From Wujia chipingensis (GTDB lineage: Bacteria > Bacillota > Clostridia > Lachnospirales > Lachnospiraceae), in NCBI RefSeq assembly GCF_014337155.1, contig NZ_CP060632.1, positions 2,611,001 to 2,675,000 of the forward strand: a DNA stretch of 64,000 nt, written 5' to 3'. A program made the translations under genes and the position numbers. Within the stretch, counting starts at the first letter, position 1. Every line of letters begins with the position of its first letter. The notes under the pieces were generated by a model. It saw nothing but the letters and a program-made list of their open reading frames with translations, was not told the DNA's origin and ran no database searches. This document shows, piece after piece, positions 63,029 to 64,000 of this stretch.

Positions 63029-63691
63029 CTACACACGGAAGCGGCGATTTAGTTCGAGCGTGGTGCTTCGCCCGCCAATCATGAAGATTCCGAAGAGCTG
63101 GACGAGTACGGTAAATACTGCAACCAGTGTCAGAAGCTTCCATGTGACAACTTCCAGGCTGACTAACAACAACTCAACGGCTGCGAGCAACGTCAGTTCG
63201 AGCTGCGGCATAATATAGCTTCGCCAGTCACGGCGTCGCACCATCATGAATACGAAGATCGTAATATTCGTCGCAATCACGACAACCGGAATTCCGATAT
63301 TGACGGACCAGCCTTCATAGCCAAGAGAAAAATCGACCGCAAGCACAAGTGCCGCACTGATTACTCCCTGAAATATGATTTTCTGCTGTTCATCTGCCAA
63401 TGGCTGTGCAGTAAACGTAAATGTAAAGTACAGATACGCAATTCCTGCAAGGCTTACCAGTGACCAGCGGACGCCATGATAGGTCATATAATTCACGATA
63501 CCAAGCACGACCACACCGACAACCACACAGAACGTCACGATGCGGATTGCCAGGCGCATCCGCTGCTGCTTCGGGAACATGTCCGGATAGACCGGCTGCA
63601 CATGCTCTGTCTCCGACAGCGCGCCCTTGCAAAGTGGGCAGATCAGGCTGTCATCCTTCACTTTTATATTACAGCGATTACATTTACTCAT
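63029..63691 (-). CDS. DUF6320 domain membrane protein with zinc ribbon
   Basis: A 220-residue protein: N-terminal zinc ribbon CNRCNIKVKDDSLICPLC, then six membrane helices (for example IVTFCVVVGVVVLGIV and LTLLAAVELLLVSLEVV). Matches DUF6320, found next to condensation-like acyltransferases in Clostridia. The ATG overlaps the upstream gene's stop by eight bases, so the two are coupled. Function unknown. Confidence 0.82.
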   Translation of the reverse strand: MSKCNRCNIKVKDDSLICPLCKGALSETEHVQPVYPDMFPKQQRMRLAIRIVTFCVVVGVVVLGIVNYMTYHGVRWSLVSLAGIAYLYFTFTFTAQPLADEQQKIIFQGVISAALVLAVDFSLGYEGWSVNIGIPVVVIATNITIFVFMMVRRRDWRSYIMPQLELTLLAAVELLLVSLEVVTWKLLTLVAVFTVLVQLFGIFMIGGRSTTLELNRRFRV

Positions 63692-64000
63692 AATACACTC
63701 CATTCGTCTCTACCGAGACATCAATTCCATCTTCTGCAAGCTTGCGGAAGAATACCTTCTGCACATCGACTTCCCGCACTGCCGAGCTGAATGTGAACAC
63801 CAGCGTATCCTTATACGACACAACCGCTGCCTTCAGGTTCTGATTCTTCGACATGGACAAGGTTGCATACAGCGACTCCACATACGCGTCGTACGGGCTT
63901 GCAAGCTTCACCAGACCAAGGTTCGTCACACAGCCGGAGTTCGCCTTTGCAGACATCTGATAGATAATCTTCATCGCAATATTCTTGATAAAGAGCGGCG
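63684..64000 (-). CDS. C-terminal part of a condensation/alcohol-acetyltransferase-like protein (partial)
   Basis: Only the last 105 residues are inside the window; the frame continues past the right edge. The visible part (CVTNLGLVKLASPYDAYVESLYATLS, then VVSYKDTLVFTFSSAVRE) is like the C-terminal lobe of condensation-domain/alcohol acetyltransferase proteins, where a strand pairs across the active-site tunnel. The identity rests partly on the DUF6320 and esterase neighbours. The HHxxxD motif would be outside the window. Confidence 0.68.
   Translation of the reverse strand, partial: PLFIKNIAMKIIYQMSAKANSGCVTNLGLVKLASPYDAYVESLYATLSMSKNQNLKAAVVSYKDTLVFTFSSAVREVDVQKVFFRKLAEDGIDVSVETNGVYYE

Noticed and set aside
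1..64000. tRNA, rRNA or prophage structural genes
   Set aside because: No tRNA-like cloverleaf, rRNA segment, capsid, terminase or tail gene was recognised on either strand by eye.

Overview
The window reads as a chromosome segment of a Gram-positive, anaerobic gut Firmicute, most likely a Lachnospiraceae (Roseburia/Agathobacter/Butyrivibrio-like). The reasons are: strong AGGAGG ribosome sites almost everywhere, a Tn4451/TnpX-type large serine recombinase element, guaA, an ftsE-ftsX-M23 peptidase-S41 peptidase cluster, a stand-alone MsmK/MsmX-type sugar ABC ATPase, and a condensation-like protein/DUF6320/esterase cluster. No rRNA, tRNA or CRISPR array was seen. The species call is inference.

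Region 1 (1 to about 23,732) is the right-hand part of an integrative mobilizable element; its left end lies outside the window. From the left it holds large serine recombinase genes (one complete, the start of another), small TnpW-type proteins, a candidate structured RNA with an intrinsic terminator, and then a long leftward operon (16,615 to 3,591). That operon encodes a Z1-domain helicase-like ATPase, a MutL/MORC-type GHKL ATPase, an unknown protein, a DUF6339-like protein, two DNA cytosine-5 methyltransferases, a DUF4420 PD-(D/E)XK nuclease, an HNH nuclease, a small XRE regulator, a Vsr nuclease and an AlbA_2/Schlafen-type protein. It is an elaborate restriction-modification-type defence cargo with a strong promoter whose spacer is a perfect palindrome. 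Next come an IS30-family element with visible ends (16,769-18,532) and the transfer module: MOB relaxase, MobC, a candidate oriT, phased repeats resembling a ParR centromere, an RHH protein, a ParM/StbA-like actin and a TnpV-like protein. The element ends inside the Walker A motif of a PLD-nuclease/helicase gene, which is left as a fragment.

Region 2 (24.6-36.4 kb) is mostly ordinary chromosome: an XRE regulator, an ArsC/Spx-like protein, a diacylglycerol-kinase-type lipid kinase and a DUF308 membrane protein. It also holds a PTS-EIIC/EAL fusion facing away from a chemotaxis receptor with a C-terminal PilZ domain, which is interrupted by one in-frame amber codon. Then come a small holin-like type I toxin candidate and a two-component/ABC operon of the antimicrobial-peptide-sensing kind.

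Region 3 (36.8-42.4 kb) is an AT-rich defence island next to the 3' end of guaA, a known integration hotspot. One leftward transcript would carry an AbiL/RloAB-like ATPase-TOPRIM pair followed by a doubled type II Thoeris locus: two membrane-anchored macro-domain ThsA-like effectors and three TIR-type proteins, one of them frameshifted.

Region 4 (42.8-64 kb) is conserved housekeeping: guaA; S41 protease, M23 hydrolase activator, FtsX and FtsE; a PucR/CdaR-type regulator; MsmK; a YitT protein; a LytR_C protein; an SDR; a NatAB-like exporter; a response regulator-kinase-Na/Pi cotransporter operon; and a nitrilase-fold/esterase/DUF6320/condensation-like operon that runs off the right edge.
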